Shown here: positions 51,062-62,645 of the stretch, piece after piece
Numbering within the stretch: position 1 is the first letter of the stretch
Layout: every line of letters begins with the position of its first letter
Source of the DNA: Tomocerus qinae
Lineage: Eukaryota > Arthropoda > Collembola > Entomobryomorpha > Tomoceridae
Reading direction: 5' to 3'
DNA length: 64,000 bases
NCBI GenBank assembly: GCA_020055645.1
Contig: CM034546.1
Span: 93,186,001-93,250,000 of the forward strand
Notes under the pieces: generated by a model
What the model saw: only the letters and a program-made list of their open reading frames with translations
Database searches by the model: none
What the model was told of the DNA's origin: nothing
Position numbers and translations under genes: made by a program

Positions 51062-52857
51062 ATTAAGCAAGAGTCCAATTTGGTTTTATCATAGTTTCTA
51101 AAAGTTAAATTTTATCTGCAGTTGTACCTCTGTTAATGGTTTGATACTGATAACAAGAGTTACAAGTAATGACTAAGTTGTAAGTTCGAGAAAGCTTTTC
51201 ATTTTTTGTATGTTTGCAATGAGAGAATATTATAGTTGTATTTTGCTTCTTTTTTTACTGGAATTATTACTATTTTCAAGGTTTCAGGTTTTACCTTGAT
51301 TTCAAGGAGAGTATGTAAGTAAGCTTAATTTATGATAGAGAGTGGAAAATTCGCAATGATTAGCTTTAATAAATACCTTGCCCATCTCAAGATACGTACT
51401 CGGTTGCATTTTACTCAATTTATTGCTCTATTAATTGCATTTAATTATCATTCCTGGCTGAACTCGTGTATTTGATCAAGATTAAATGCAGTACTTCGTG
51501 GACACGGTAGTTAGTGAAAATAATCGATGTTGATTATCTATACATATAACTACTAAAGAATAAATTGTGATTGAGTAAATCAAACTGGCTTTACGATGTG
51601 AATAAATACTTATGTATTGCATCCTTGATATTAAGTTGGTACGCTGGAAAATATTGATTGATTTGCTTCAAGTTCCTCTTTCAAGGTAGTAAGGTTTTCA
51701 TTTAGTAATAAACTTGATTTCATAAGTACATATCCTTGTCTGTTTTACTTACATTACATTGCCTGACATGGATAGGATAGGCGTAGCTGAACGGAAGAGA
51801 AAGACACAGGAGGGGCTATATTTACAGACCTAGACCTACATAGCTAAATGAGAGAAAATTGGGAACAAAGAGTTTATTTCAAGTTCGGTTGTTTGGCAAT
51901 AGCAATAGCACAACCTATTAATAACTCCGCGTGGATTTAATGGTCAATTAACAAGGTTATTATTTCCCGGTTGTATTAAGATTCACAGTTGAGTTTGACA
52001 ATACTGCTGTTTAATTGCTTGTAAGTATGGTATTAGATACTAGCATGTGTAATTTATTATTTAGTTTACGTAAGTGATAGGAAACCCGTGTCTGTTAGAC
52101 ATTCGAGGTTTAACGAGTGGTCGCATAGCTTTAAACATGGTAAAGCATTTTAATCTCAATGATATGGAGTTAACATTTTATTCAATTCTTACTGGGTTGT
52201 AATATAGGGTGGCTATAATGGAATACCAACACTTAAAAACAAACGACGACCACTGCCCGGATCAGTTAGTAAGCAGAGGTGGGTGGGAGTGGGAATTCAA
52301 TAAATCGATGAAGAAAACGTCTTTTGTAAATGTAAGCCAAGTGATATCGTGTGGAAAGTAAGCGAAGAATCCTCGTGGTCACATCGTGTGTGCGATGGCA
52401 TGTCAATCTAACTTTGTAATGTAGGTGGACATAAAAAGTTCTGTCTGATTAGCTCTTTGGTATTACCTGTCATGTCCGGTGCATGTCCTACCAGAACTGA
52501 TAGTGAACTTCTAAGAACCCATAATAACCACTTTGTTTTCTAGACTTGATTTGTTGTAGTACATGCCAAACTCTTAGCAAAGCCATCATAAAACTGTTTG
52601 TAACATTTTTGTTTGCTCAGACGACCAAGTGCTTCTTTCCGGACATTCATCTTAATTCGAAAGTGAATCACTACTTATCCGTGGTCCTAAATGCTACAAA
52701 AATGCTGATTTCAAATTGAGACTGTACCTAAGTGCTTATATAGTGCAGCAAGTGTATATGTACAACTCAACAATTTATTTACCTGAGCATGAACAAAAAA
52801 CGAAGCATAATTGGAAGCAGACGTAATCACAGTGACTGCTGAGAGAAATTTATAAGA
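51062..52857. other. Intergenic region without a supported gene
   Basis: 3' untranslated region of the peroxidase gene and about 1.7 kb of further AT-rich sequence. No gene or repeat recognised. Confidence 0.45.
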
Positions 52858-53498
52858 ATGGGTAACTTAACCAGCAGATTTAGCAAATTTAACAAAGTAT
52901 CATCTTCAGACGGCAGTAGAGGGAAAATGGGCGTGTTCCCACCTACAAATGTCTTTTTATTTTCTTTCAAAGGCGCATGTAAGTACTATCTAATATTCCT
53001 TTTAAGCCATTAAAACCCCTGCGTGCAGTGTGTCCCCAACCAGGAGCTCAAAATCTCAGCACCTAAACAAGTAGTGCCACAAGTTGTCATTGTGAGCTAC
53101 GGCCCACAAACAATGCTCTCAATAGCTACTTTTTGCATCAAGTATCATACCGCCCCAGTTAACTACGTACAAACAACAATTTTACTACTATTTTTTTATG
53201 TTCGTTTTGCAATTCTATTTATGGTATTCCAAATCGTATCCAAATCGATGAAAAGTGACAATGTGTAATATGCAAGTACTCCTGGTTGGGAAATGCTACT
53301 GTTTAAATCTCTTGGCTTATCAATCCTTTTTTGTGTGTAATGTGTTTACACACAGCTGGAAAATTATTTAATTTAGCTGGCAGAGATTCAATGGCTCATA
53401 ATACGAAAACAAAGACGAGCTTTCTATCGGTCGGTGGCGGTGGCCTAGGAGGACGCAACTCTCAACAAACGTGGGCTTCAAGTAGAGGGACACTTTAA
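52858..53498 (+). CDS. Possible small protein with N-myristoylation-type start
   Basis: Two exons, 52858–52978 (donor GTAAGT) and 53356–53498 (acceptor ACACAG), join in phase 1 to an 87-residue frame. It starts MGNLTSRFSKFNK, fitting the N-myristoylation pattern followed by basic residues. It ends in a Gly-rich segment (SVGGGGLGGRNSQQTW) and GTL. I do not recognise the family. The open frame at 53023–53268 lies within the proposed intron and does not join exon 1 in phase. Support is only splice signals, phase and a sensible N-terminus, so this could be chance. Confidence 0.4.
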
Positions 53499-56400
53499 CT
53501 GTTTTTATATATAATTTTCTTAGATGTAAAACTGCCAAATACCAAATATGTAAATTGTGAACCAAATTAAATCATTTCTCACTACATTTAGCATTAACGA
53601 TCATTTTCACACATTTAAACTAATTATTTGTGACCTGAGCATCATTGTAATTTTTCGTTCAATCCTATTTTTTGTTCTGCGGAGGGTATAGGGTAGGTAC
53701 ACAGAATATTTATTTTAGACTAGACAATAAACATTGGTTGGACAAATGTTTATCGTCTATTTCTCGGTTTATTAGGTACATATAAGTAGTACACTAGATT
53801 TGCAATTCTTCAACTTGCCTTTTGTGGTCTCCAAACATAGTATTTGGCATTGTGTGCGAAATACACATTTATAATTCATAATCCATATTTTGTTTGATAT
53901 ACGTACGTAACATAATATCCACAATAGAATCTAACCTTGCCCTTAATCTCATGCAAAATTGGGAATATTATACCTAAATCCGTATATCGACTAGGAATAT
54001 ATTGAAGCATGGCTCATATATCATGAACTTCATGGTATGAGATATGAAAAGTCTAAAATATAGTTTAGATAAGTATTTTCCCATGTTGATTAATGCAAGA
54101 ATCCAACTTTATAAGCAGATAGATGGTCTTTCGTTCGTCAAACTACTTTTCTACGCAGTAGTATTTTGGTAGAAAGTCAGCTATTCTCTATACTTACAAT
54201 GAAATGAGTAGATTGTAATATACTTTTATCTTACTTTTATCACGACGTTTATTGTCATGTAAGTAGTAAGTAGGTATCCTAATATTATGCAAGAAATTGG
54301 TGTTAGTGAAGATGTGTACATGTACAAGTATACTAAATTAGTTAAACTAGTTAAATAAGCAACCAGATAGCAGTTAAGTAGCATTCAAAAAGAAGTTATG
54401 AAAATTAAGAAATAAATAAATTCTATTGATTAAAGTCCTAGGTTAATGTAGACAAACAAACCGTGTAAAACACGCACCTATTTGTATACTCTTTCTAAGT
54501 GTCATTTTGTTATTGTAAGTACATATCGACCGACAGTTTTATGTCCAAGCGGGAGAAATACATTATGTAAATGTCAATAAAGTGTAATTGGCCGTAAATT
54601 CCATAGTGTCTAGCCTTAGATTAATAATTAGAATGCATTGGAACAGAAGAAGGAGACAAGACTTTCTTCTTGCTACGGTATTTGAGGATTCCGAATTCCC
54701 TCAACTAGTTGCTTACTCCTGGGGAGAATCTTTTGATTCTGTGTCATATATAGTTACTAATTAGAAGTAATTAATTAGAAGATCAAAATAAAGTAGACAG
54801 AATTTTAAATCAATTTTCAAAACCAAATTAATAGTATAATATATTTTGCAATGAAGTAATGGACTTATAAGTGGTTTTCGAAGGTCAGTTTACATGCCAG
54901 TAAACTTAACAAAGGCTCATAAAGTGAGCAGGTATATAATGGCTACCTAAGCTAAATATTTACCCGTTCCCAGTTCCCATTAATGATAAACACACTGGCT
55001 CTATGTACATGAATAATATACTAGGCGACTGTTATTTCGTGTATGTCGGTATATAGCAAGAGATATTGTTACCTATGAAATAGTCTTCTACAACCGTTTA
55101 GCATAATGCGTAGTTTACCCAAAATATTTATTTATTGTTCTCCCCGTTAGCATCCATAATCAAAATGAAAAGTAAATTGTTAAATCGAATATATGTTACT
55201 AGTGAACCCAGCAAAGGAACGAACCTAGCAAACCCATCATATACACCAAATTTTTGGTGCATATCTATACTTTTTACATTATATGTAATTATAATTATAA
55301 TATGTAATTATTATATACATAATTATTCGATAATTTGTTGGAAAGTCATTAGCCAATAGTAAACACATTGAATCTTCTTTATTGTGCAGAAAATACACTA
55401 CGACTTTTAAATGCAGAAAATATTATTCAAATACAATGGAAATTATTATAAGCTAAAATTACAAATAACAATTGGTTTCAAATAAATAACATGAAACCTA
55501 CTTTTTCAGATCTTATTTAAAGTGTACAAATTAAATTTTACCATACGTTTAATCCGTTTCAGCAGCAGTTTCAGTCTTCAGGACGTGTAAGTATGAATAC
55601 GCAGTTGATAATTTTCAGATTAAAAAATGAGTATTTCTTTTGACAGGCATACGGAAGTGAATTCGGTAGTTTGTGTTTTCGTCAAAACTCACCAAAGAAG
55701 GAATTGAAAGTGCAAAATGTAAACAGTGTATGCAGTAAAAACACTTCACAACAAAGCAAAACACTTTTAACTCAGCTGATACTTCTGAAAGTTGCATTCT
55801 ACAAAATGTGCATATTATGAAACAATTCTATTTTAATTTTGGTATACTGCTAGAGCCTCGGCTTATTCTACTTTCAACACTCATTTCCAAATTTCATGAC
55901 ATGCAAATTTTACTTTTACGATCGCCCTACCAGACATACATACAAACATACATACATAGATATATAGGTAGGTAAATTTATTGCTTTATCAAGTCTACGA
56001 TTATAAAATAGAGATAGCTAATCTATCAATGTTGGTTTTCTGTCCATATCACTCGTTGGTACCTACTTGTGTGCTATAGATAACTAGCTTCGTTTGTATA
56101 CGTGCAAACTTGGCATGTGAGACCAGAGAGAAATTCAAGTGCACCTATATTGATATATTGTCCAAAGTGAATAATAGTTTCCGACCGAAATGCGAAAATT
56201 ACAAAGCTTCCTGCTGAACGTTATGAAATTAATGTGAAGTTGCTATTGCTTTGGGACAATGAGTTGCTCATCGATTTTCTTCCTTTTTCCAGTGTCCTAG
56301 TAGCATGTTAGTGGGATTTTCTGTACAGGTACCATACTGTGAAACTTCTTTACGGATTAAGTGAAAAGTATGTCGTTAGTGAAATACCAATTTATTCTTT

Positions 56401-57154
56401 TGTCACCTGTAGTCGGCACGTCATTCCTACCTATCATCTATTCTACATCGAAAACTCTTGAGAAACATGGCAAAGGGAAGGTGGTTGTTGTCGTTATTCC
56501 CATATACTTGCATTGCCAACTCTATAATTCAGCTTTCTAAGTAAATAATCCTGAAGAACTTTAGTTTGCACTTTTATAGTTTGTACACACTACATGTTTC
56601 AATTAGTTTCAAAAGAAAAAGGTGGTTTCCATACTTGTTTCACCGTTCCACAGCTTTACACCTCCTCATCCACAAACGGGTTCTTCCCGTCAAATTTACA
56701 ATAGCCATTCTTACCCTGGATTTAGACTGACAATACAATAATACAGTTATTGTGCACTATTGTCTGTGATTGACACTTTCTGCTGATTATTCCCAAGGAA
56801 AGAAAAGGCAGTTCAAATAAAGAAATTTCTACCACTGATATTAGTTATTACATGCCAAACAATTTCTATTTTCCATTAGAGTGGCTAAAAAACTATTTCA
56901 TAGTGTTATTCTAATACTTTTCAAAAAATAAAGTTTTTTATTTATCTTACGATATGTATGCATGTTCCATAGTCGATACTAACAATACACCAACGCCCAA
57001 ATAAACTATTCAAGACTACAAAACATGCATAGTTAGGCATATTTATCAGACACATTCAGTTAACCAAGAAGTTAGGTCTCAACTCTCAACCGTTCTGAAA
57101 TGAAGAAATACACATGTAGCCAAAGAAGATATTATTAATTTGATTAACTTGGTC
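53499..57154. other. Intergenic region without a supported gene
   Basis: AT-rich sequence with a short ACATACATACA microsatellite around 55936–55975. No gene recognised; the right end should carry the promoter of scramblase-like gene 4. Confidence 0.45.
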
Positions 57155-58332
57155 ATGGGAAATATAATAAACTCTTCGGGGTATCAAAAAAATAGTCAAG
57201 ATATTAATTTGCAGCAAGGATTCAGAAGAAAATTTGTAAACCAGCAGAAGAACTTTAACTCTTCTACAAAAGTGTCTCGTTTTGCAGGTAAACTTTTCAT
57301 AAGTAGTTTGAAATTCTTTCAGAGCCAGGCTAAACACTTTTGACTCAAGGAATACTTATCTTCATTCATGAATGGCATAACTGTTTAGAAACTCACTTGG
57401 GGAAACTAAGCCCTGATCATTATCGACTCGGAAAACTTCTGCTACAACCAAGCCAATTGTTTGGAGGTCCCGAAGGACTGGAAACTCTATGGTCTTGCTC
57501 AACTTTTATTTTCACAAGGAAAAGTGCTCGTAAGTGTCTCGGTCTTATTTACTTCTTACTTGCACTTTGCACAGTATTATCAAAATGTATAAGGATTGTT
57601 GGTATTGTAATAAAATTATGTTCTTGGGTTTAGGAACGAGAGACGGTTTCGGTTTTCACGTAGAAATTGCTTTAATGGGAGATGAAGAAGAAGGAAAATT
57701 TGTTGCCTTCCAAAAAATGAAACCGAAAAGAAATTGGCTTAAGACTGATTCCAATGATGGTGCACCCGATGGCCCAGTTGACATTTTTGATGCCCATACA
57801 GAGAAACAGGTGTTGGGGATTATGCTCAACAGCGTACAATCATCTCCTACTGATCCTTTAACTATCCAGGTCACGACGATTAATATTATTTGAATTACAC
57901 TACAGATGTAGTATGTATGATTATATTGAAACAATTTTTTTCCACAGGGCTCCAAAGTGTTTGGTTTAAGCGGACTGATAGGAATAATTCTCGTCAAAGG
58001 TGACTGGACGAGTTCTTTCGAAATTAAAAATATTAAAGACGAAGTTATATTAATTGCCGAAAGGTTCAATAGAATTTCTGGAGGACTCGAATTTCAAGTA
58101 ATGAAATTTTTTCTATGGTTCAATTAAATTCATCATGCAAAAACATTAAAATTGTTCATTGAAAATCTAGATCTCCTCCGTGGACAAAGAAGATGTGATC
58201 GTTTGTGTCGCCTCGCTTGTTCGTTTAGAAGAATCTAAATTCATTTTGAAAGTTTACGCCCCATTTCCTCCTATAATTAAATCTTTAATGATTGCATTTG
58301 TACTGTTTTTAATGTATCTTATGGTAAGATAG
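57155..58332 (+). CDS. Divergent phospholipid scramblase-like protein 4, with N-myristoylation-type start
   Basis: Five exons, 57155–57287, 57350–57529, 57634–57869, 57948–58097 and 58171–58332 (intron phases 1-1-0-0), encode 286 residues. The N-terminus MGNIINSS fits the myristoylation pattern. A GGPEGLETLWSCSTFIF segment stands where scramblases have CPPGLEYL...I. Then come VDIFDAHTEKQVLGIM (the strand with the conserved Asp), GLSGLIGIILVKG, SSFEIKNIKDEVILIAER, and a final hydrophobic helix (IIKSLMIAFVLFLMYLM) four bases before the stop codon. Only a 62-nt intron separates exons 1 and 2; the acceptor at 57349 is the one that avoids a stop. The calcium loop is replaced by APFPP. Homology is remote but the position-by-position order matches genes 3 and 5. 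Confidence 0.65.
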
Positions 58333-60320
58333 AGTACCTTATTGTTACAGAAATCTTAAGTAAACTCATTTCAATATGTAAATACTGCTAATAAAATGCA
58401 TTTTGTATACCATATCCATTTATCTCAATCACAATCAACAACTCAAACAAGTTGGTTAATTGTATTACTTTTTTCATTTCTCCTAGCTTATGAAAATACT
58501 CATTGATGCATATCAACCTATTTATTATTCCCCGTATTACTACTGTAGATTTTAATTCATTGCATAATTGCTTTTTATTTGCTGCTTGGTTGAATAATCA
58601 ATGACATTTTACATTACGCCGATTACGTAACAATGAAAGTGAAATTGACGTGATTTCTATTTAATTACCATATATGCAACTTTATATTGGAACCGATGTA
58701 GGTACTCAAAATAAATACACACTGCATACCCAAAATTATCGTATGTTGGATAGCGATAGACTTTGCTGTACTGTACTGTAGTATGTCATAATTTATTATA
58801 CCTATAGGTATGAATAGTTTATACAAAAAGCAAAAAAGGCTGTTGCTTCCCAAGAACTTAGCTTTCAATTAAGTGCAATTACACTGATATGAATTAGGTA
58901 ACTTATCATGATTCATGATATGTACAATATCTCCATATACTTACTACTTACTAGTTACTACATGCAAGTAGTTGCAAATAAATCCAATACGTACTAGTAT
59001 GTTCTGAAAATTGTACTAAAAGTATGTAGGTATTTCTGTGCTTCCACTTTAGTATCATGTACGACTTACTATTACATAGACATGGCATGCTTCTTGAGAA
59101 GTAGTTATTTTATGGGACTATGCAATTCTAGTTTCTATATTCGAAGGGAGTGTAATGCATATTTATTTTTAATGGAAAGGCAGAACGAAGCCAAACTGTT
59201 TTGTCGATATCGATTACTGAAATACATATGTTCATATCCATACACATTTATCCGGTATCTGGAGAATTAGACCGTTGACCGGCCATTTCTTTATAAAGCC
59301 AATTCATAGCCATGTTATTAGATATAGTATGTGTATAGCAATAACATGGAGCAATTATGGACTCGGGTAGATTTCTCGTTTATAATAAAATAAGTAAGAG
59401 AATCGAAATAAGGGAAACTACGAAAGGAATTTTAGAAGGTTCTAGGGAATAGTAGAGTGCAGAATTGAAATAAGCACTACAGGCGAATTACATTTCTAGA
59501 ATTAAAACTTCAGGTTAAACTTTAGGCTTATATAGTATAGGCGTTCCTTGATTGAATCTTGCGTGTTTCTTTTAGCCCAAATTAAACTGTAAATACTCAA
59601 GTTTTCCGCATACTTTTAATGTCATATTCTGTTCACGCTGCTGCCCTATTCTGTCTGTGTACAGGAAATAGGTACGGTCAGCCCTTTTTCCTTGGCACAC
59701 AATAATACATAACTAGCCGGTGTTTTTCTTCTTTACATATATCAATAAATCCAATTTCCAGAAGTATATTTTATCGTATGTATTACAAGACAAAAGTAGG
59801 GAAAACAAAAAGTTGCGCTATATTATATACTTTAACTACGTTGCATTGAAACTACTACAGAATATTCTGGATTCCAGAGCTCATTGTACAGACATCTTTA
59901 TAGATAGTTGACGAATGGCGAATATTCCGTGAATGTGGAATCTTGAAAACAATTATTTGGGAAAAGTGTTAGGTTTAAATTCTTTTGTGCAAACTGGGTC
60001 TATTTGTACTAAAATCGGGATAGTGTTGAAAGTTTCATAATAGCTTGTTAAAAATTTACTCGATAAGGTTGGAATGGAATGTTGAGTTAGCGAAGAAAGT
60101 GTCAAGTACTCTCGAAAGCTCAATTTCACGTAGAGTTCATTACTTTTTTAGTGCATTTTGGGTTTGTAGCAAAATTGATGGACATTATGTAATTAAAAAT
60201 GAGACCATAGGTGAAGCAAGTCCCGTTCTAAGCTAGATATTCTAGTTCTGTGACTAAGATGATGGTTTCAGCATAATAATTACTGTAAACATTAGCACAG
60301 CACAAAATCGTCACATTTGG
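58333..60320. other. Intergenic region between scramblase-like genes 4 and 5
   Basis: About 2 kb, AT-rich, with no supported gene or strong repeat. Short open frames near 59082 and 59720 are unsupported. Confidence 0.45.
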
Positions 60321-61423
60321 ATGGGAATTTCCTGTTGTAAAAGTAGTGCTCTGCCTCAACCAAAATATAAATACGTCCCAACATCAAGGGGGACGTCAAA
60401 TGTTAGTTTTGAAGGTATACCCATTTTTTCTTTGCCTTCCTTTTTACAACTTTGTTGTAATTAGTTGTTTTCAAGGCCTATTCGTTTATACTATAGCATG
60501 GATTCCAAACTTTTCGGGTCTTCAGCGTCCGAAGGGGTTCGACAGTCTTATGCGCATAAGGAATTTCACCTTGAGAAAAAATAACACAGGTAATCCTCAC
60601 TATATCCCAATGCTTTAGAGTTGATGTTGTCATCAACGATTATATGACTTGCCTTCGATTATCGTTGACTAGACATAAATAACGCAGCAGCAATCATACA
60701 AAACTGACATTAAAAAATTAAGATCATTTTCTGCTAACAGATTTATTATTTGGTCCTAAATCTAATACCCATTGATAATTTTCAGGAGGATGTTTCCGAT
60801 TGGCGAAAAGCACTGAAATATTCTCTGATGAATCTAAAATATTTAAGACATATCAAAACCCGACATATTACTTTTGGCCAACCAAGTCTCCTGTACTGAT
60901 TTATGATACTCATGAAATAGAAGTTCTACGATTGGATTTTGAAGCCACGAGCTCTAGTCCGGATTTCCAGGTTATAATAAACTATTCAATCTGCACTAAT
61001 AATATAGTCAAAAGATTATTAACGAAGTTGTACCAAATCTTATCAGATCGTAGAAGTCATCGCATCTTCCGGATTAATTGGCTCTGTATGTCTTCGTCAT
61101 ATGTCGGGAACTACGGCTTATGAAGTCAGGGACTCTTATAATCAGACTGTATTTAATGTAACGAGAAACTTCAATCCCACTACAGGGATGGAGTTTTTGG
61201 TAAGTTATAGATATTTTAAAAACTACAATTCGGATAAATCTTGTTAACTCTGAAATCTGAAATGCAGGTGACTACTACGGAAAGATGCATGCTCAATGCG
61301 GCTATTTGGCAACGAGGGGAGGATTTCATTGTAGAAGTGTGCAAACCTTTACCTCCGACTATTAAAGCGCTACTTATATGCCTTGCTATTTGTGTTGTCA
61401 ACTTCTCACGAAGCTCCTATTAA
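60321..61423 (+). CDS. Divergent phospholipid scramblase-like protein 5, with N-myristoylation/palmitoylation-type start
   Basis: Five exons, 60321–60414, 60476–60589, 60786–60970, 61047–61199 and 61268–61423 (intron phases 1-1-0-0), encode 233 residues. The start MGISCCKSS fits N-myristoylation with adjacent cysteines that could be palmitoylated. The domain runs RPKGFDSLMRIRNFTLRKN (the PPGLEYL...I block), PVLIYDTHEIEVLRLDF (the LRI.DN..QEVI strand), VEVIASSGLIGSVCL (the EI..P.G..IG strand), TAYEVRDSYNQTVFNV, and a terminal hydrophobic helix (TIKALLICLAICVVNF). The calcium loop is replaced by CKPLPP, as in gene 4, which makes these two the closest pair by that mark. It converges on the stomatin-like gene 320 bp downstream. 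Confidence 0.7.
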
Positions 61424-61742
61424 GTGATTTAACTCATAGTTCCTTCATATCATTCTTAATATCATTTTAAACAATCTGTTAAAATGTAATCAATAATTAA
61501 TGATAATATGTAAATAAGTAATATGAATAAAAGCTTTATATTTTCGTTATGCTGTTTATTATATATCTCTCGTTAAATGTCATTGCTTTTCTCAATCTAG
61601 ATTCTTTCATTTTTAGTAATTTTGTCATTTTCTATTTTATTGAATCATACAAGCTATAAAATATTTCGGTTATGTTGGGACATTATAGAACGAAAATTTT
61701 GACTTTGATAGAGGCATCAGTGGTAGGCCATGTTTCAAAAGG
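61424..61742. other. Convergent 3' intergenic region
   Basis: Short AT-rich spacer between two convergent stop codons. It includes an AATAAA signal near 61525 for the plus-strand gene. Confidence 0.5.
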
Positions 61743-62645
61743 CTATTTGATGAAAGGTTTGAGAATTTCCAAAGGCAATGGGAAAATAATTGTAGAATTC
61801 CTTTCCGCAGCGATTGTGGTCAGAGTTTGAAGATATCGTAGTTGAAGAGCTCCGGGACTTGCAGCCATAATCTCAGCAGCGTTTTTTAAGGATCTAGAAG
61901 CATTCATCTCCCCTTCGGCTGCTATAAACTTAGCCTTAGCATCCCTAGTAGCTTCAGCTTCGCTAGCCATTGCTCTTTGTAATTGCTGAGGTAATCTGAC
62001 ATCTTTCATTTCCACTCGTTCGACTTTGACTCCCCAGGGATCTGTTGCTTCATCTAAAAGCCTCTGCATCATATGAGAGATTACTTCTCTCTCTGAAAGA
62101 ATTTCTGCCAGAGACTTGGTGCCGAGGACATTCCTCAGAGTGGTTGCAGCAAGTAACCTTGTGGATGAGGCGTAGTCTTTCACATTGGCAATGGCTGTAA
62201 TTGGATCCCAGACACGGTAATAGATAACAGCGTCTACAGCAACTGTGACCGAATCTTTACTCAATATCTCCTGAGGTGGAACATCAAAGCTAATGGTTCT
62301 TAAATCCAAAACGTGGAATTCATCAGTACAAGGTAATACAAAGAAGGTACCCGGACCACGGGCTCCACCCGATCTCAATCGTCCCATCCGAAATATCACT
62401 ACTCGTTGATACTCCTTTACTACTTGGAAACACCAACACAATCCACATGGAAATATGAACAGCAAGACTACGAGCAAGTACACAATAAGCAGTCGGACTA
62501 CTTTTGCTAAAAATCCTTCTGGTTCTTGTTGTTTTACCAAAAGTCTTGCTGGTGGTTGATCCTTAACAAAGCCTCCTGCCTCCACTCCTTCTGAATCATC
62601 ATCATCATTTTGAAATGGGTTGCCACCTTCTTGATATTGCTGCAT
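61743..62645 (-). CDS. Stomatin/MEC-2-like prohibitin-homology-domain protein, intronless
   Basis: A single uninterrupted 300-residue frame. Order: an acidic cytoplasmic N-terminus (1–45), a hydrophobic hairpin (about 50–73) with the family's central proline (P66) and nearby cysteines C67, C70 and C72 that could be palmitoylated, then a full stomatin/PHB domain (EYQRVVIFRMGRL... DLRTISFDVPPQEILSKDSV ... WGVKVERVEMKDV) and an oligomerisation helix ending LPLEILKPFIK. Stomatins are integral to the inner leaflet, bind cholesterol and tune ion channels. Length matches the family (about 280–300). No introns are present, while the other well-supported genes here have five or more exons, suggesting a retrocopy origin. 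The frame and core motifs are intact, so it is probably functional. Confidence 0.93.
   Translation of the reverse strand: MQQYQEGGNPFQNDDDDSEGVEAGGFVKDQPPARLLVKQQEPEGFLAKVVRLLIVYLLVVLLFIFPCGLCWCFQVVKEYQRVVIFRMGRLRSGGARGPGTFFVLPCTDEFHVLDLRTISFDVPPQEILSKDSVTVAVDAVIYYRVWDPITAIANVKDYASSTRLLAATTLRNVLGTKSLAEILSEREVISHMMQRLLDEATDPWGVKVERVEMKDVRLPQQLQRAMASEAEATRDAKAKFIAAEGEMNASRSLKNAAEIMAASPGALQLRYLQTLTTIAAERNSTIIFPLPLEILKPFIK

Noticed and set aside
53023-53268. Hydrophobic 81-codon open frame
   Set aside because: Its phase does not join the upstream Met-Gly exon through the good GTAAGT donor; only a poor donor would allow it.
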